64,000 nucleotides of DNA from Adineta vaga (lineage: Eukaryota; Rotifera). Each line of letters begins with the position of its first letter. The stretch's first letter is position 1. The stretch covers positions 18,290,001-18,354,000 of the forward strand of contig CP075492.1 in assembly GCA_021613535.1 (NCBI GenBank), written 5' to 3'. The notes beneath the pieces are model-generated. The model was not told where the DNA came from and did no database searches. It saw nothing but the letters and a program-made list of their open reading frames with translations. Shown here piece after piece: positions 1-9,959 of this stretch. A program made the position numbers and the translations under genes.

Positions 1-536
1 TGAATCGGTTTAAAAGGAGCGTCTCGCACTTGTGATCAATTGTTTCAAAATTTATTCTTACTTATTTTCATCATTATTTTACAAAAACTTATACAGACAT
101 TCTAACTCATCAATTAGAAGCGATAAATAATATTTCATAACTGTTAACTAAGATTAAAAGTGTAAAACACAACAATCCTATACGACTTGAAAATAAATTC
201 TAAATAAATCTATAATTTATAATCACAAATTAACTTTTGTCGATTGTGTTCTATTAGAGAATGTATAGGTTAAACTGAATGCCAGGTAAATTATTCATTA
301 TAGTTTTGATTAATTTGAATCTCTGATGTTATATATTCTCAATTCAAACAGGTTTTCAAACATGTTATGCATTATTTCGTTATGGTAGATATTAAACCTA
401 ATTCTGCATGTGTTTTTTTCATTCTATTTTATCCAATAATAGTAGTATTAATACAGATTTTAACAAGAAATCACTAATTGAAATTTACAAATGCTGATTT
501 CTTCGTGTCTGATGAAATGTAATTACATGAAATAAT
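1..536. other. AT-rich flank, no gene seen
   Basis: No open frame with family features and no repeat structure is visible. The stretch lies 3' of the minus-strand SDR gene and probably contains its 3' end. Confidence 0.5.
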
Positions 537-1625
537 CTATAAATGTTTGGTTTTTTCATTAATAATTTTTTCACTTAATTCCCATAATTCTTGTGCTTTT
601 TTCAAGTCATAAGCAATAGAACTTGGTTGAGCTACTCGACAATTAGAATGATATTTTCCAGGTTGAGCTTCATCTGATAAAGCACAATATAAACTTGTCA
701 TTGCTCCTTGGCGTATAGATTTAGAGACTATTTTTAAAAGAAGCGATATAATTAACGTCTTATAAGATTTGTTATCACGAAGTATTCCTGTTGTTCCAAT
801 TGAACCGGGATTAAGTGAATAAGCTTTAATACCTTGATTACCATAACGTCTTTGTAATTCATTTGCATGTAGAATATTCGCTAATTTTGACTCAGATTCA
901 GCTTGAAAAGGATCATATGAATTACTTTGAATAAAATCAGTATTTTCTTTAGCAAAAGCATGTCCGAGACTGCTGACATTAACAATACGTCCATTAGATT
1001 TGATTAATAATGGTAGAAGAAGTTGAGTTAAATAAAAATGACCAACTAAATAAAAAACATAAGAATAGAAATATATCATTAAATGATATAATTTACTATG
1101 ATTTGTTCCAAAAGTACATTCTAAACCATCTTTAGTAAATTCTTTTTGTCCTTTCATAACGCCAGCATTATTAATTAAAATATCAACTTTATCTATTTTT
1201 TCAGCAAAGATTTTTACATTTGCTAAATCACTTAAATCTAAATCATAACCAATAACATTTCCATTTGATTCTTTACTTAATTCTTGAGCAATACGTTCTG
1301 CTCTTGTTTGATTACGTATACCAATAATAACACGTGCATGAAGTTTAGCTAATTCAATTGCTGTAATTCGACCAATTCCAGAAGCAGCACCAGTAACAAC
1401 GACAGTTTGATTATTTAAATTCTTTGTCGATATATATGAATGACCAGATCTTAATTGTTCATTTATTATCCGAAAAATAACAATATGAACTATTAAATAA
1501 ATGAATGTATAAGACCATGAATGAACAAAGAACATTATAAATATAAATAATAAAATATTTCCTAAGAGAAACAGTACAGATTTAGGCTCTGGTTCTTTTA
1601 ATACGGTTTTGATTGAAAAAGCCAT
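537..1625 (-). CDS. Short-chain dehydrogenase/reductase, retinol-dehydrogenase-like, membrane-anchored
   Basis: The predicted product has a hydrophobic N-terminal anchor (about residues 15-55) followed by a Rossmann domain with the NAD(P)-binding TGAASGIG motif (about residue 80) and the structural LINNAGV motif, as in RDH11-14/WWOX-type SDRs that oxidise or reduce lipophilic alcohols at membranes. A 51-bp in-frame intron at 1046-1096 (GTAAAT..TTTAG) is translated in the unspliced frame; removing it restores the family sequence FGTNHIGHFYLT and gives about 345 residues. Odd feature: the SDR Tyr-x3-Lys site reads AESESKLAN, so the tyrosine four residues before the lysine is glutamate. The upstream Ser (VNVSSLG) is present. 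This suggests an inactive or altered enzyme. The start is the first ATG, just ahead of the anchor. Confidence 0.85.
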   Translation of the reverse strand: MAFSIKTVLKEPEPKSVLFLLGNILLFIFIMFFVHSWSYTFIYLIVHIVIFRIINEQLRSGHSYISTKNLNNQTVVVTGAASGIGRITAIELAKLHARVIIGIRNQTRAERIAQELSKESNGNVIGYDLDLSDLANVKIFAEKIDKVDILINNAGVMKGQKEFTKDGLECTFGTNHSKLYHLMIYFYSYVFYLVGHFYLTQLLLPLLIKSNGRIVNVSSLGHAFAKENTDFIQSNSYDPFQAESESKLANILHANELQRRYGNQGIKAYSLNPGSIGTTGILRDNKSYKTLIISLLLKIVSKSIRQGAMTSLYCALSDEAQPGKYHSNCRVAQPSSIAYDLKKAQELWELSEKIINEKTKHL

Positions 1626-3395
1626 TCAATATGTTTTTAATTTTATTCAACAAAGATAAAGAATATGAACAATAAGTTAGTTATATGTTTGGTATTTCGT
1701 CATATAACATCGATTGGTGAATAGAATACACCATTGCGTTGTCGATGAAAATATAAACTTGTTATAGAGGACGCTAGTAAAAACTTTTGATATAACGTCC
1801 GATTCAATTTTTTCTATGATTTATTCATTCTGATATGCTTTCTAACTTTGATCTTACTGATTCTAAATAGAACTTCACGAGTATAATTATCTTTGAAATT
1901 TACTTGAATTTGCAAGAACAATAGAGTAATTAATTCAAAGCAAAACATTCCACATTCACAAGATTGAGAGTCTTATTAAAGAGAATATATATTTATGAGT
2001 GAAGATTAGGCCCTCATTCACATTTCTTGTCTTCGAAATCTTCACGGTGAATGCGAGTATTGCTTCTCCTTCTACACTTACATTCATACTTTCATATGTT
2101 CCGTTATTTTAGTATGATTAAATAAAGAGATTTTGCTTTCTGTAACTACAAAAATGACTGATGAATGTGTTCGGATTTATTGTACACAACAGTAGGTATA
2201 CAATCTTAGAAATTCTGTATGTTTAGTAATGCTGTGCAAAGAAAGAAAAAAATTGGAGTCCTCTTGTAAATAATGTCTGACAAAGTAAATAAATTGTAAA
2301 AATAGAAAAGTGCAACATTCACAGTATGAGATTTATCGATCGACCAAGGTTGATAATATTTATTATTAAGAATGTGTACAATCATTTCAAATATTTAAGA
2401 ATAAATTTTTCTTGTGAAATAATCAAGTTCTTTGGCTGGATTATGAGAAACTACAATTAACATAACAAAAAACAAGAAGTAGAAGAAGCAAAATATGATG
2501 TAAATATATTGGTCAATAATGATTGTCGTATTTTATTGATTTTCACTTTGATTTCAAGGGCACGAACTCTTACTAAATACCAATTGATCTAAACAGAGAA
2601 TATTATATAGTAAGTAATATATTTTACTTTTTTAATATCATTTTCATATTTTATGTTCTTTTACTTATCAGATCAATAGACCATCCACAAAAACAAATCT
2701 GAAGTTTGTTTCTTGCAACAGTCGTCCTTCGATGTCAAAAAATCTCAAGGAAAGATGGTATAAACGATTTGGTAAAAACAAACTTCAAATTCTTCGAAAA
2801 TATTTTTCATAGACTTCGTCACACTCGCTTAATTTTTCTGTGTAAGCAACAATGTGGATCATTTCTCCTCTCACAACTTCTCCCGAGCAATATCTTGTTC
2901 CGCCCATATCCCAACACCACATTCACCCACACCCTAATTGCGTCAACATAGCAAGCTTTGTATCTCTATTCTCTTCTTATCTTTCATAGGAGAAAAGTTA
3001 GAAATTGAATGAGTCACCTTTCTACGAAAAAGACATGATGATGAACTGCACAAGATAAAGTTTTATGAACAGATTAGAGAACTCTGAAATAAAAAAAACC
3101 TTATCAGTAATGCGCATCGTACGTGAATTCAAAATCTGTGAGTATCGCTTTAAATGAAATATGAGCAGAAAAACATTTTTGAGGCTATTAAAGAAGTCAT
3201 GAATATCGTAGCTTCAAGCCAACTCAACTAACCAAATCATATTTAGTTATTTCAGTAGGCTCTTGTTTATTTCTCCGAACCGAAGCGCATAGTTCCATCT
3301 CTATTAGAGTTCTTAAGATTTATTTGAATTTATGTTTGAGTTCAGCGTTTCCTAAGATTTCAACTTTTTTTTCATCATTATAATTGATATTAATT
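1626..3395. other. Intergenic, no gene recognised
   Basis: AT-rich. One 81-codon plus-strand frame at 2706-2951 has no family features. Around 2900-2940 the sequence is C-rich (CCCAACACC..CACCCACACCC), resembling the telomere-like tracts found elsewhere in the window. Confidence 0.4.
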
Positions 3396-3665
3396 TTATT
3401 TATTTTTACCTAATTTAGAATAGTGATGACTACTCGACATTCCATTGGTACGACGTGTTACTTGACCAAGTCGTTTCAATAAAGGTCGATGATTCAACAA
3501 GACAGGAATTCCGCCAGCCAACGTATTATGCATTCTATAATTAGCCAAACTGTTAACTATAAAAGTAAAAAATAAATTAGAACGATCAATATATATTAAA
3601 ATTACAATTTTACTTAAAACAAACGGATTTGTATTGTTATTCATTTGCGCGTGTTGGGTAGGCAA
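3396..3665 (-). pseudogene. Possible 3' gene fragment beside the hAT insertion
   Basis: A minus-strand frame runs into the left end of the hAT element. A plausible small intron (GTAAAATTG..TTTTATAG, about 3545-3605) would leave a basic C-terminal peptide ending in NSLANYRMHNTLAGG..HHYSKLGKNK. I do not recognise the family. No clear continuation is seen on the far side of the transposon (6606-6657), so this may be the remains of a gene cut by the insertion, or a short non-functional frame. Confidence 0.3.
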
Positions 3666-3683
3666 TTAGGGTACTGCCAAATG

Positions 3684-3790
3684 GTCCCGGTCCCGGTTCC
3701 ACGGGACCGGGAACGGGACCAAAATTATACACTTTTAACGGGACCGAGACGAGACCGGGAGCGGACTAAAACTTGGTGATTGGTCCCGTA
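3684..3790. repeat. Left subterminal GGGACC repeats of the hAT element
   Basis: Repeated GGTCCCGGTCCCGG and GGGACCGGGAACGGGACC words on both strands lie within 125 bp of the left terminus. Subterminal hexamer clusters are typical transposase binding sites in hAT elements; that role here is inferred. Confidence 0.7.
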
Positions 3791-4084
3791 AATTTTTAGT
3801 GTTCAGTTGAATATAAATTTTAGTGTTTTTTATCAGCGATTTGTAGTTATCCGTCCATATAATCGAAAATCTTTTGTAGATTCAGATTGTAATAATGGAA
3901 AATTCTCAATATATACTAAAGAACATAAAAAAAATAATATAGATGAATTTAATTCGCTAACAATTCAACCATTCCTTTATCATCTGCCTCTATAAACAAC
4001 GAATAGATATATACCACTGATTCTTTTGTATATAGTAATGGCGAGTCGAGATAAATTTTGAATTAAAAAGTTTTTTTCAAGACA

Positions 4085-6234
4085 TTGAATATGGTAACAT
4101 CAACTATTTATACTAAACAACAAATTCGGGATATGATGCAAAAAGAAAATTCACGTTTAGAGTTTCATAAACCAAAACATGTAAAAAGTCAGAAATGGAA
4201 CAATTATTTACAAGTTTTTATTGATGGTATTGGTCAACATTTTATTTCATGTACAAAATGCCATTGTATTCTTGCATGGAAATCAAACGATGGAACTAAT
4301 GTTATGGATAAACATGATAAAGCGTGTAAACAACATTTACCGTCAGCATCTACACAACAATCAATTAAATCATTTTATTCAACAAATACTAATGTTAATA
4401 AACAATTAATTAATTCAACAAAACGTAAAATTGCAGATTCATTAGCAGAATGTTGTGCAACAGATAATTTACCATTTGATATCGTTAAAGGTGTTGGATT
4501 TAAAGCATTTACTGGAAATTTATTAAAAATCAGTCGTCAATTAGGTTCATCTGTGTCAATCGATGAAATTCTTCCTGATTCAACAACGCTAAATTAAGAC
4601 TATCTCTCTGCTATAGATTCTTAGCATGATTATTGTGTTTGAAATTTTAGATCAGTCGACATGTTGATAATATATATAATTTTCGCAAAGAACAATTAAT
4701 TCAATATTTAGCAAAAATGAATAGCTATACAATTACAGTTGATTTTTGGACTGATTCAAAGACCAAAATACATTATGGTGGTATTACTATACATACATAT
4801 TCAGAAGAACATGGTCTTCTAGTTTTTGTTCTTGCATGTAAACCATATGATTTACCAAGTCAATCATCTGAAAATATACGAATATTTACAGATAAAATTC
4901 TTCAATCATATGGTTTGGTTTTAGGCAAAGTGAAATATGTTGTTAGTGACAACGAAAATAAAATGCGTTGTTCATTTAGAAGCAATATTATTCGTGTTGG
5001 ATGTTCAACACATTTTATTAACAAGATTATTGAACATTCTCTATGTAAAAAAGATATTGATTGTGATGTCATCCAACAGTTATTCAATGATATTCATGAT
5101 ATTGTTGTTTATTTAAGATCTTCTCATGTTCAATCAAAATTATCTAAAAAGCTACAGCTATTTTCTAAGACCCGTTGGAACAGTGCATATCATATGATAT
5201 CTAGTTTTGTTGATGTTTATCCGGAATTAAGTTATGTTATTACCGATCAAGATCGAAAAGCATGTCTTGGTGGAATTGATTTTGACGAAGTAGTATCACT
5301 TGCTAATTATCTCAAACATTTTGTCGATGCAACTGAATCATTAAGTGCCGAAAATAGTCCAACAATTCACTTAGTTTTACCATATAAACAACGTCTTTTA
5401 AATTTATCTAAAGCAAGTGAAAATGAATTTGAATCAATGAAAAAATTCAAGAAATATTTCCAAGATCAAATTGCAACATATTGGGAAGTTGATGATATTC
5501 ATTATTTAGCTGTTGTACTTCATCCTAACATGAAAAATTTACAAAAATATTCAAATAAAGATCGAAAAAAAGCTTATGATTTGTTAAAACGAGAAATTAA
5601 TCAACGACATTGTAAGTTATATTTATGTTTTAGCAACAATAAAAGGATTTTCATATAACATTATATAAATATGAATTTTTTTAATGTTTCAGCTCATCAA
5701 TCAACAGCTGCTGTTGATCCAGAGCCTCAACCACCACAACAAACATATTTAACAACAAATGATGTATTATCTGAATGTTTTGATCAACCTGGTGGAACTG
5801 GTACACAAACTAATGATGAATTTAAAAGATATTTACAATCAACCGATACATTAGTTGGTAATGAAGATTTATTAACATTTTGGACAAGACAGAAGAATTT
5901 ATATCCAACACTTTATTCAATAGCCTGTGAAATTCTCATTGTTCCAGCTAGCAATACTGCTGTTGAACGTTTATTCTCAGCGAGTGGTCAAGCAGTAACA
6001 AATGTACGAACCCGATTATCTGCTCAAAAATTAGATAAATTAATGTTTATCAAGAAAAATTTATTCATTTTGGATAAAATATTTGGTAAAACTCGAAAAT
6101 TAAATAGTAATGGTCTTTCTATTTGTTCAACGGATCAAAAGGGTGAAAAACGGTCACATGAAGGTTCATCAAGTGATGATGATAGTGAGATTTTTTATCT
6201 TACTGATGATGACGATAAAGATGAAAATTTATAA
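4085..6234 (+). CDS. hAT transposase (BED finger, DDE core, hAT dimerisation domain)
   Basis: Exon 1 (4085 to about 4594) encodes an N-terminal BED-type zinc finger with CTKC..HDKAC ligands. Exon 2 (from about 4680; in-frame ISRHVDNIY then VDFWTD) carries the first catalytic Asp (TVDFWTD) and the second (VVSDNENKM). A clear intron at 5612-5692 (GTAAGT..TTTCAG) joins it to exon 3, whose SNTAVERLFSASGQ motif includes the conserved hAT Glu and the dimerisation region. The protein ends in an acidic tail (SSDDDSEI..DDDDKDENL). Odd feature: the exon 1/2 junction around 4595-4680 has a good acceptor (TTTTAG) but no GT donor where one is needed (CTAAATTAAG), so splicing may be broken and the copy recently inactivated. 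Cut-and-paste transposition is the family role. Confidence 0.85.
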
Positions 6235-6481
6235 AGATAAATTAACAGTGTTATTTGATTTGGTATACATGTTTGTATTTGTTTTGTTATTTCTAATATG
6301 AACAATTTAGTATCTTTTTTTGTACTTATTTATATTTAAAAAGGGTTTTGAACATGCTTGAAAATAAAAAGTAAATTTGATGACTGGGCATCAGTACTGC
6401 GAAAAAAATCCCTGTCTTACTACTGTAGCCTTTGATTCTGAAAATATACCAATCTATAAATGGAAATTAGATTCATTATAA

Positions 6482-6580
6482 AAATTCACGGGACCGGGAC
6501 CGGGACCAGTAAAAGAATTTCAACGGGACCGGGACCGGGACCAACAACTTTTCTACCGGGACTATAGCGGGACGGGACTA
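6482..6580. repeat. Right subterminal GGGACC repeats of the hAT element
   Basis: Tandem CGGGACCGGGACCGGGACCA words and degenerate copies lie within about 120 bp of the right terminus. They mirror the left-end cluster in both sequence and position. Confidence 0.7.
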
Positions 6581-6657
6581 AAAAAAGTGATTTTGCAGTA
6601 CCCTAATGGCGGTGCGTCTCATAGTCGAGATGATTAGACATATCGAGGTGATTACCA

Positions 6658-8574
6658 TCATAGAGCGCTTATATATTTCGCCAGACGTGTGATTGCTTCA
6701 TCGAATGGCTGATTACCGAATCTAACACGTAAACCGGTCAGATGGATGTCAAGCCATGGTTCAGCCTGATAGTTCTCATCGATGTACAATGCTATTATTG
6801 GAATTTTCAGTTTAGTGGCATAAGTGGCTTGAACACGACATGAATCACTTTTTGTACAATAATTCTCCGAAATAACCATTAGTACCATACTTGCATTTGG
6901 TATCGCTATCGCTATTTCTTCCCAACAATCGTCTGATAGACAATGTCCATCTTCATCGATCCATACCGAAATCAAATGTTGTTTGAGAGCAGCCACAACC
7001 GATCGACAGAAAGTCACATCTCGATGTGAATACGAGATCATTGGAGATTTCAACTGGGATACTTTAGCTACTTGATCGACGTTCAAAGTCGGTGCTTTGA
7101 ACTTATCGAGATACACAAGTATTCCATCAGCAGCCGCTTTGACAGTCATTAAATTATTTCTTAAGGATAGCGGAATGAATGCTTCGGTATTCGCGGTCGA
7201 CTCATTGGAAGCTTGTGTAACAGCTGCAAGAAATACTTCGTTTTCGTTCAATTTCGACTGAACAGTAGGACGAAATGCAAGACTACACATTATGTTATAA
7301 AGTGCTAATCGAATGAGATGCTTGACAAATAGATCGTTGGGTTCGACAACATTATGCTCGAGGAAAGATCTCATGAATAATGAGAGACCGCCGAGCTCAC
7401 AGCTGTCTAATATATACTTCGCTATATTATCATTGACAAGCATTTTAGCAAGAGATACCAAGTATTCGTAGAGATGACCTGTTGTGGAACGTAAATTGGC
7501 AAAAGTATTTGCTTCATGAATCTTCTGAAGTACGAAATCAATCGCAGGTTTGAGCAGGGCCGGAGTGTCGACTTCATTGATTGTAGCTACGTTTGCATAG
7601 ATTCGGGGATAAAATGAATACGTAAATGGAGAACGTTTCAATGTTTCGGACAAAACTGTTTCAGATTTGCGTAGTGTTTCAATGGCATTCGCGTTATTCA
7701 AGGCTATAATACCTTCTTCACACTGACTCACATTAGCAATAGTGATAATCAGCAGTTTAAGCGGGTCGGTGGCACTATTTCGTTGACAAATCGAATCTAA
7801 CCATTCGACGAGTTTGCTGGGAAAACCCAGTCGAACCATCATTGGTAGCATATTCTTGCTATCTGATACTGCGACGAGAGCTACGAAAGTGAGTTGAATG
7901 CATTCGATTCGTGCTCCGTGTATTGTTGTATTAGTAAAGAAGTGATCAATAAAGGTAATAATTTTCTGAATGGTCTGATCGTGTTGTATTTCATATAAGC
8001 ATTTATGAGTAGTGTATTCTGAGAATCTCATATTCTCCATTCGTCGACTATCCGACCATACGACAGCTCTGAGCAATAGGAGAAAAATTTTGATACATGT
8101 AACGAAAACCGTCTTATCATTCTCACCACCCAAATAGGCAAAGCTCTCATCAGTACTGAGACCGCTTATGGCCATCTGGTAGCATTCCGTTATTGATACA
8201 GATCCTCTTTCTAATGATACGGCAATCTTCTTAGAAACCATCTCCCAAAGTTCTGCCAAAATGGTTGAAAATATAGAGTAGTCAGGCAGCGAAGCTGAGA
8301 ACGCAATTAAAATGTTACAAAACCGAATGAATATGTTTGGTAGCCCAATTTCCGCTATGTATTGGTCTGATAGCAGCCGATATCGAATTGCGGGATTCTC
8401 CAGATGGTCTTTGACGGCTGAGAGTATACTGTGTATTTCAGTCGCATCAGACGGGTTCTCACGTAACTTTGTGCACAAATCGAGACGCTCGAGTAGTATC
8501 TTGAGTTTCTCTAGATCCATAATGTTCTCAGTATGAAGGGCGGTACTAGCCTGATGGTCCGACATGACAAACAA
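6658..8574 (-). CDS. TIR-domain protein with helical ARM-like N-terminal region
   Basis: A single uninterrupted 638-residue frame. Residues 1 to about 500 are helix-rich and leucine-rich without a clear motif, resembling the ARM-type fold that precedes TIR domains in SARM1-like animal proteins. The C-terminal 125 residues are a TIR domain: a YSHRD box-1-like motif, a BB-loop region ISVWIDEDGHCLSDD, then CWEEIAIAI, and the downstream strands SMVLMVISENY and KIPIIALYID. The first Glu of WEE lines up with the catalytic Glu of NAD-cleaving TIRs, so NADase activity is possible (inference). No signal peptide is seen, so a cytosolic location is likely. Unlike its AT-rich neighbours it uses many C/G-ending codons and has no introns, both of which would fit horizontal origin. 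Confidence 0.8.
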   Translation of the reverse strand: MFVMSDHQASTALHTENIMDLEKLKILLERLDLCTKLRENPSDATEIHSILSAVKDHLENPAIRYRLLSDQYIAEIGLPNIFIRFCNILIAFSASLPDYSIFSTILAELWEMVSKKIAVSLERGSVSITECYQMAISGLSTDESFAYLGGENDKTVFVTCIKIFLLLLRAVVWSDSRRMENMRFSEYTTHKCLYEIQHDQTIQKIITFIDHFFTNTTIHGARIECIQLTFVALVAVSDSKNMLPMMVRLGFPSKLVEWLDSICQRNSATDPLKLLIITIANVSQCEEGIIALNNANAIETLRKSETVLSETLKRSPFTYSFYPRIYANVATINEVDTPALLKPAIDFVLQKIHEANTFANLRSTTGHLYEYLVSLAKMLVNDNIAKYILDSCELGGLSLFMRSFLEHNVVEPNDLFVKHLIRLALYNIMCSLAFRPTVQSKLNENEVFLAAVTQASNESTANTEAFIPLSLRNNLMTVKAAADGILVYLDKFKAPTLNVDQVAKVSQLKSPMISYSHRDVTFCRSVVAALKQHLISVWIDEDGHCLSDDCWEEIAIAIPNASMVLMVISENYCTKSDSCRVQATYATKLKIPIIALYIDENYQAEPWLDIHLTGLRVRFGNQPFDEAITRLAKYISAL

Positions 8575-9803
8575 CGTATCGGAGAGAAGTTACTGCTTTG
8601 AAGCCTTTTAGTTGAGATATGGCAAATAGCATGTGCTTCTCATGCTCTCAACCGTTTTTTATCTTTTAAACGCATACCGGCAAAGAATAAAAGATTCGTG
8701 GCGCAATTTCTTATCAACAACAAACCACTGTCAACTCAGGTTGTAAAAGAAATGCTTTCTAAAGTGTCTCTACACGAGACTCCATTTGCAGTTATTCTCT
8801 CTAGATGTTTGATAAGATCTGAGTGACTGAGAAATATGTTTAAAATAGGGATGGGAAGTTACCGTTACATGATATAGTAATGGTCTGCTAGCGATAACTA
8901 ACTACCCCTAGTTTAAAAAATAATAGGAGATCGAAATGGATGGATCTCATCGAATCGACTACGTTTTACTGTTGTTCCGTGGTTCTAAGAGCCATTTCCT
9001 TTTATTTCGTTTGGTTTATTGATCACATTGCTGGCGCTTTTTGAAAAAACGTCAAAATCTTCTACTTTAGCTTCGCATACATTTATATTACTGATGAAAC
9101 CCACGGTTCCAGTTATTGTAGTGAAGTTGATTCACAAATAATAATTGGTGCAGGGGTGCTCCGGGGGTGGACGGGGCTTACTCCTCGGAGATCCGTTTAG
9201 CCTCCGTGAATTAATCATCTCGAGCTGAATCCAGTGTATAGCGCCTTCCACCCACCGAAAAAGTCACGGATCAAAAACTGCATACAAAGGAATACAGACC
9301 GCCCTCTTAATAGATAGCTCAGAACAAATCAGCCTCAATTAATTTTCTGAATATCGCGTTCAATGTGTGGCCTATGTACTTCCACATTTGTTTAAAAGAT
9401 AGCTGAGTGAATCCATAGGAAACGTACCACTTTTTGGAAATAAGGTAACTTCACAATTTTGCACTGCTTTAACGGTTTTGATCATTCTGTCAGAAAGCAA
9501 CAATCCGAAAACGGTCGGTGGATAGAAAAGAAAACAAACTTTGTACGTAAAACGATGATGTCAAACTCATTCTTTCGAAACAGCTCTATTTTACCGCACA
9601 CTTTTCGAACTTTGACAGCTAATGTCAGTTCAGAATTTATAGGAAAAAGCTGAGTTGTACCGAAAGAATCAGTGTGATACCCACATCTTACGTACGAACT
9701 TTGGTACGCTTTCCACGGATTCACCCAGCTGAAGGAATTCTATATGAAACCTAATGGAAAGAGTTCTTCAAAAAATGACTATATGTGTCTTTCTTGATAT
9801 CAG
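8575..9803. other. Intergenic, no gene recognised
   Basis: Contains a GC-rich patch near 9150-9250 but no frame with family features. Overlapping short frames on both strands at 9459-9724 look like chance. Confidence 0.4.
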
Positions 9804-9862
9804 GCTGTGGGTGTGGAAAAAGCTGAAATCATCATCTACCCACACCCACCCACACCCTCAAG
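9804..9862. repeat. Telomere-like hairpin (CTGTGGGTGTGG / CCCACACCCACCCACACCC)
   Basis: A G-rich arm is followed after about 20 bp by a complementary C-rich arm ending CACCCTCAAG. It is one member of the dispersed TGTGGG-type hairpin family described in the findings. Confidence 0.7.
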
Positions 9863-9959
9863 ATATGGAGCCAAAAGCTGTGAATTACTTCGAACCGTGT
9901 TCTCGTGAGTAGGGTACCTTTTTTCTAGAATTTACTGACATTTGCCTCTCGCTCCCACC

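Larger units (their letters stand above)
3667..6605. mobile_element. hAT-family DNA transposon
   Basis: An element of about 2.9 kb is bounded by an 11-bp terminal inverted repeat, TAGGGTACTGC at the left and GCAGTACCCTA at the right. It carries a single transposase gene on the plus strand with a BED finger and a hAT C-terminal dimerisation domain. Both ends are crowded with GGGACCGGGACC-type subterminal repeats. The eight bases outside each end (taggcaat and atggcggt) match at only four positions, so the expected 8-bp target duplication is not convincing; it may have decayed or the end may be misplaced by a base or two. Confidence 0.85.

Noticed and set aside
1046-1096. Odd hydrophobic insertion in the SDR protein
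   Set aside because: It is an in-frame 51-bp intron with GT..AG ends; removing it restores the conserved family sequence.
2706-2951. 81-codon plus-strand frame as a gene
   Set aside because: No signal, domain or splice context; composition like flanking non-coding DNA.
3659-6613. Perfect 8-bp target site duplication for the hAT element
   Set aside because: taggcaat and atggcggt match at only four of eight positions, and shifting the ends by one base does not help.
9459-9724. Overlapping frames on both strands
   Set aside because: Neither has family motifs or splice signals, and they overlap antisense to each other.
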